The position numbers and the translations under genes were made by a program. A DNA stretch of 64,000 nt from Pelagomonas calceolata (Eukaryota; Sar; Pelagophyceae; Pelagomonadales; Pelagomonadaceae), in assembly GCA_918797485.1 (NCBI GenBank), contig CAKKNE010000002.1:896501-960500 (forward strand). The letters run 5' to 3'. The notes under the pieces were generated by a model, which saw nothing but the letters and a program-made list of their open reading frames with translations, ran no database searches and was not told where the DNA came from. This document shows positions 61,901 to 64,000 of the stretch, in pieces; the stretch's first letter is position 1; each line of letters opens with the position of its first letter.

Positions 61901-64000
61901 CCGCAGAGAGAGCCCGTGACGTCCTGCCCGTCGACGTACACGGCGGTAATTTCGTCGTTGATTACCAAGGAGCACGTCACGTCTGCGTCCGAGCCACTGG
62001 TTGCGTCGGAGCCGCAGTCCTCGTCCTCGTCGTGGTCGCACACCTCCGGCGGCGGGAAGCCCTTGACAGCCACCGGCCCAAAGACGTCGCACTGCCACTC
62101 ACCCCCGACCGACGCGCAATTTTCTTTTTCCCCACATTCGCACCAGTGGTGAGGGCTGCCATAATAGTGACATCCCGCCGCGGCGCACTCGCTCTCGGAC
62201 ACGGCTCCGGGGTCGAACCCGTCGTCGGTCTCGCCGCACCAGCAGTCGTCCTCCGCGTCGAACTCGCTGATGCAGTCGCAGCAATCGAAGCAGAAGCACT
62301 CCGTTTCGCTTGGCATCCACGTCATGGCTTCGTATCCCGCCTCGTCGCAGGCGTCGATGCACTCCTCGCGCGAGGCCATCTCCCCGTTCCACTTGTCATC
62401 GCAGCCCCCGCTGCACCAGCCAGCTGGGCCGTCGGTCCAATCGTCCTCGTCGCCGTCCTCGTCGCCGCCCTCGTCCTCGTCGCCGTCGTCGTCCACCTCG
62501 AACTCGCATCCTGGCGGCTTGAACGAGATGGCGTCGTACGTGCCGTGGCCCTGAAAAGTCCGCAAGCCGATACCGCCGCTACTATAACTAGAGTCGCTGA
62601 AGCTGCCGATCTCGGCACCGTCAAGGAAGACAGTGAAGTCTGATCCGTCCATGTTAATACCGAGGTCATAAAACTGTCCGTGTGTGATCGTGGTATAGTA
62701 TGTGAAGAGGGATAACCAGGCATTGTTCATACGCCCACATGAAACCCAAGAATGCCGTACTATGCCGCAGTAGTACATCTGCCCACCGTTATTCAAGTAA
62801 TCGGCGGCAGACGGCATGTCGGTGATGCGAAAGAGAAGACCAGTTTGAGCACCATCAGATAAACTGACCGATGCCTCAAGGTAGCCATCGGCGTAGTCGG
62901 CGTCCCTGTACAGTACATTACCTTCGCCAGAGTTGCCAACATTGTTGTCGACCGTGCCGCCCGACCACGACCAGTCGCCATCCACGGAGACCCAGTTGCT
63001 GTCGATGCTACTGAAGTCGTCGGAGAAGCAAGTCCCCGCGGTCGCCGAGCCGCATGACACTGTCACCGTGCCGTCATTGTCGCACCAGTAGAAGTCTTGA
63101 CCGTCGCCGCGCGGGGTCTTCGAGCAACCATCGGCGGGATCGCCGGTATCGTGGCCGCAGTAGAGATCTGCGTCGTGGAAGACCCCGTCGGGGGAATCGC
63201 CGTGCGCCTGGCCGTAAAATCGGACTTGATTGTTGCCTCCGACCCAAGGATCCGCTGCGGAAAGATCAGGTGCGGTGGCCGTCAGGAACCACCCGTGCGC
63301 ACGCGTCGAATAGTACAAGTATTTCACCATAACGCTGACATCGTCGTTCTCGTACCAAGATCGGCCGTCGCTCGTTGTGCCGGACCAGATCCACTTATTA
63401 TTGGAGCTGTCGATGTGCGTGTAGTCCATGTCCGTGTCCGTGTGCTCGTCAGGGCAGGCGATGCCGCTGATCGTGCACGCCCCGCGCTCGGCCGAAGAAC
63501 CGCCGCTACCATCGGTACGGCAGAGGGGCTTCGGGGCCCAGTAGTCGTCGGGCGCGTCGTACCACATGCCCGACGCGTCGACGCCGTCTGTGCCGCAGCA
63601 GTTCATCATGGCGTTCCTCTCGTCTCTGCCATTGTGATTCTGCGGCTCGCTCGACAGCCAGTTCGTGTAACTGGCTGTCGATCCATCCATCCACCGCCAC
63701 GTCTGGCTCTCCTTGGGCGTCGACGCGCTGCCGCCGACTTCTTCGAGGCCGATCCAGCACGACGAGCCGCCGCACGCTTGGCGCGCCAGCTCGTTCTCGG
63801 TCGCGCTATAGATGGTGGCGATCGATGCGCCTATGCTTGAGCAGTAGGCCGTCGCGTCGTAGTAATTGCCCCCCGAGGGCCCAGCGACGAAGAGATCCTC
63901 GGAGGAGCCCCCGCTCGTGCAGGTGCAAAACGTGTGACCGAGGCTGTGCCCGCTGCGCAGCTGTATCGCCGCATAGTCGTCGTCGCACGAGTACGACTGC
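58939..64000 (-). CDS. Lectin ectodomain fused to SLC44 (choline-transporter-like) membrane domain (partial)
   Basis: One uninterrupted frame from the right edge to the stop at 58939; the N-terminus is missing. Order from the edge: Cys-rich end (TFCTCTSG); C-type lectin domain (63,900-63,490; CWIGLEEVGG, GMWYDAPDDYW); the CTISGIACPDEHTDTD module also present in the neighbour; a concanavalin-like domain (DDFSSIDSNWVS..., 63,030-62,520); a WSC-like Cys-rich block; a beta-rich carbohydrate-binding-like region (62,000-61,560); a SEA-like region with RRRRLAEG; a first membrane span (GLIAGVVVGVAALAAIGVGAYVY split by a few residues; 61,130-61,050); then an SLC44 domain of about 10 spans (60,900-59,250; DRRCGYFSVLCVLFF, IRCWIPW-like end); and a zinc ribbon (CSNCGAPLQGSFCSQCG). 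SLC44 proteins carry choline or related cations. Confidence 0.85.
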   Translation of the reverse strand, partial: QSYSCDDDYAAIQLRSGHSLGHTFCTCTSGGSSEDLFVAGPSGGNYYDATAYCSSIGASIATIYSATENELARQACGGSSCWIGLEEVGGSASTPKESQTWRWMDGSTASYTNWLSSEPQNHNGRDERNAMMNCCGTDGVDASGMWYDAPDDYWAPKPLCRTDGSGGSSAERGACTISGIACPDEHTDTDMDYTHIDSSNNKWIWSGTTSDGRSWYENDDVSVMVKYLYYSTRAHGWFLTATAPDLSAADPWVGGNNQVRFYGQAHGDSPDGVFHDADLYCGHDTGDPADGCSKTPRGDGQDFYWCDNDGTVTVSCGSATAGTCFSDDFSSIDSNWVSVDGDWSWSGGTVDNNVGNSGEGNVLYRDADYADGYLEASVSLSDGAQTGLLFRITDMPSAADYLNNGGQMYYCGIVRHSWVSCGRMNNAWLSLFTYYTTITHGQFYDLGINMDGSDFTVFLDGAEIGSFSDSSYSSGGIGLRTFQGHGTYDAISFKPPGCEFEVDDDGDEDEGGDEDGDEDDWTDGPAGWCSGGCDDKWNGEMASREECIDACDEAGYEAMTWMPSETECFCFDCCDCISEFDAEDDCWCGETDDGFDPGAVSESECAAAGCHYYGSPHHWCECGEKENCASVGGEWQCDVFGPVAVKGFPPPEVCDHDEDEDCGSDATSGSDADVTCSLVINDEITAVYVDGQDVTGSLCGEWPATLRFSSAASLFAISGYDNQGGCQYGGFAMRCSTADGTGPWHGLTADTQNWRASNWVSGSSWTQLGFDDSAWQTPSVGGEPQYGSELVGGGDTICVEGDFYFRREVDHPTPLESPFLESPFLVTGDLTFEGMTYEAARDNTDVFVAAVADLCGVAASAVTVEISEARRRRLAEGIVVTYTVGVATANEAQAVTSAISSSSTADVDAAISKAATDAGVDEDFDGVTTTNVGTPTTTASGDDGSSDGNGGADAASAGLIAGVVVGVAALAAIGVGAYVYMRSKASGADSPPLAEVQLVGSADEAALPNTSDSSGSPSTMGGKEVEMSDADFGNIERKVLLEDRPWTDRRCGYFSVLCVLFFICSAIGLGATGAPRYDTNSDNEIEGVNDKYLADAKKCCDKAAVPPPGAESLYPTGFWEMSEMCREMEDNNQWDAPSARRRRLASKKNTPVPQNVWEGFSMHPGIPIGVVAIIMFLCGGFLKLMEKVATHVLFGTFLAEAAFCIYLGVGGEQVEPIMFVIAALIGVYVYCVRAQIRKAGNIISVASNALLSMPSLMCLVYTWMLASASLVIVLILVASAAGRHAAVKENTEKAAGVQAGVQIEYTSCDWKDDSTAGGLFFVMYIIWVWMGNYVTMTQVYYVAGCTAQYVWDPSLVKASMPLTLLKLAFTRSGGTVSKTAWVLQVINYIKKNSKCSCRNCLTLIVRWPIVLLACIVRCCCFTWLEMLNKYVLVFHVITADEFWLSAKRCYKLMKKRGLGALVMETSAQNSFVIIGYGLSLCVGIFTWWWMGVEYGKDVLGNNDMWGDTDTYGPGWPKFMIIVMALMLIAPAAAMAIIIIVAMAVGDSITRCWIPWCCGVFCGAVTAFFFWQTVNALLVASNAAFVCIAIDKENGVGEVSTSAEGGALYALVQGEIAEEVQALKEGGEEVPEFEAVAVTPKAAAGGAAEMTAVPPLMPPPPPTGRNFCSNCGAPLQGSFCSQCGARA

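Noticed and set aside
1-64000. tRNA, rRNA or bacterial-type operon structure
   Set aside because: No cloverleaf or rRNA segment was recognised by eye, and gene layout, splicing and protein families are eukaryotic.

Overview
The window is nuclear DNA of a GC-rich, gene-dense, intron-poor microalga. The best guess is a stramenopile, probably a pelagophyte of the Aureococcus/Pelagomonas kind. This is inference from several traits: compact genes packed head-to-head and tail-to-tail; extracellular proteins with PT-rich linkers and C-type lectin modules; a UreG gene; and near-identical ~180-200 bp elements inside genes with short terminal inverted repeats and 8-bp target duplications, which match the introner elements known from such algae. 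Meckelin, two centrins and a CCDC148-like protein point to a lineage that builds, or recently built, a flagellum.

Layout. 1-10,247 (-): most of a giant protein with at least 13 C2 domains that runs off the left edge. 10,540-13,835: a cullin and a tRNA dimethylallyltransferase, tail to tail. 14,167-17,893: two centrin genes with identical proteins flanking an amidase. 18,442-24,883: alpha/beta hydrolase, meckelin, a PPPDE-family protein lacking both catalytic residues, and a METTL21-type methyltransferase. 25,129-36,712: ubiquitin protease, class IV aminotransferase, Cys-rich tail-anchored protein, a Pro/Ala-rich protein, CCDC148-like coiled coil and a prenylated EF-hand protein. 37,238-50,714 is an accessory region: two related glycosyltransferase genes, one interrupted, flank two adjacent arrays totalling about 46 copies of a 144-bp (48-codon) repeat, followed by HNH and Myb coding segments. 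51,159-53,089: a rhodanese-domain protein and ureG, the latter interrupted by an introner. 53,140-64,000 (-): two tandem paralogous lectin-type surface proteins. One has a single membrane span. The other fuses the lectin ectodomain to an SLC44 (choline-transporter-like) membrane domain and runs off the right edge.

The strongest observations are the introner insertions (one with a perfect 8-bp duplication supplying the 5' splice site, one apparently using GC-AG), the lectin-SLC44 fusion, the catalytically dead PPPDE protein, the two-family 48-codon array with one indel hotspot shared by both families, and the centrin pair that differs by two silent bases. Intron positions were deduced from reading-frame continuity and splice consensus only; RNA data would settle them.
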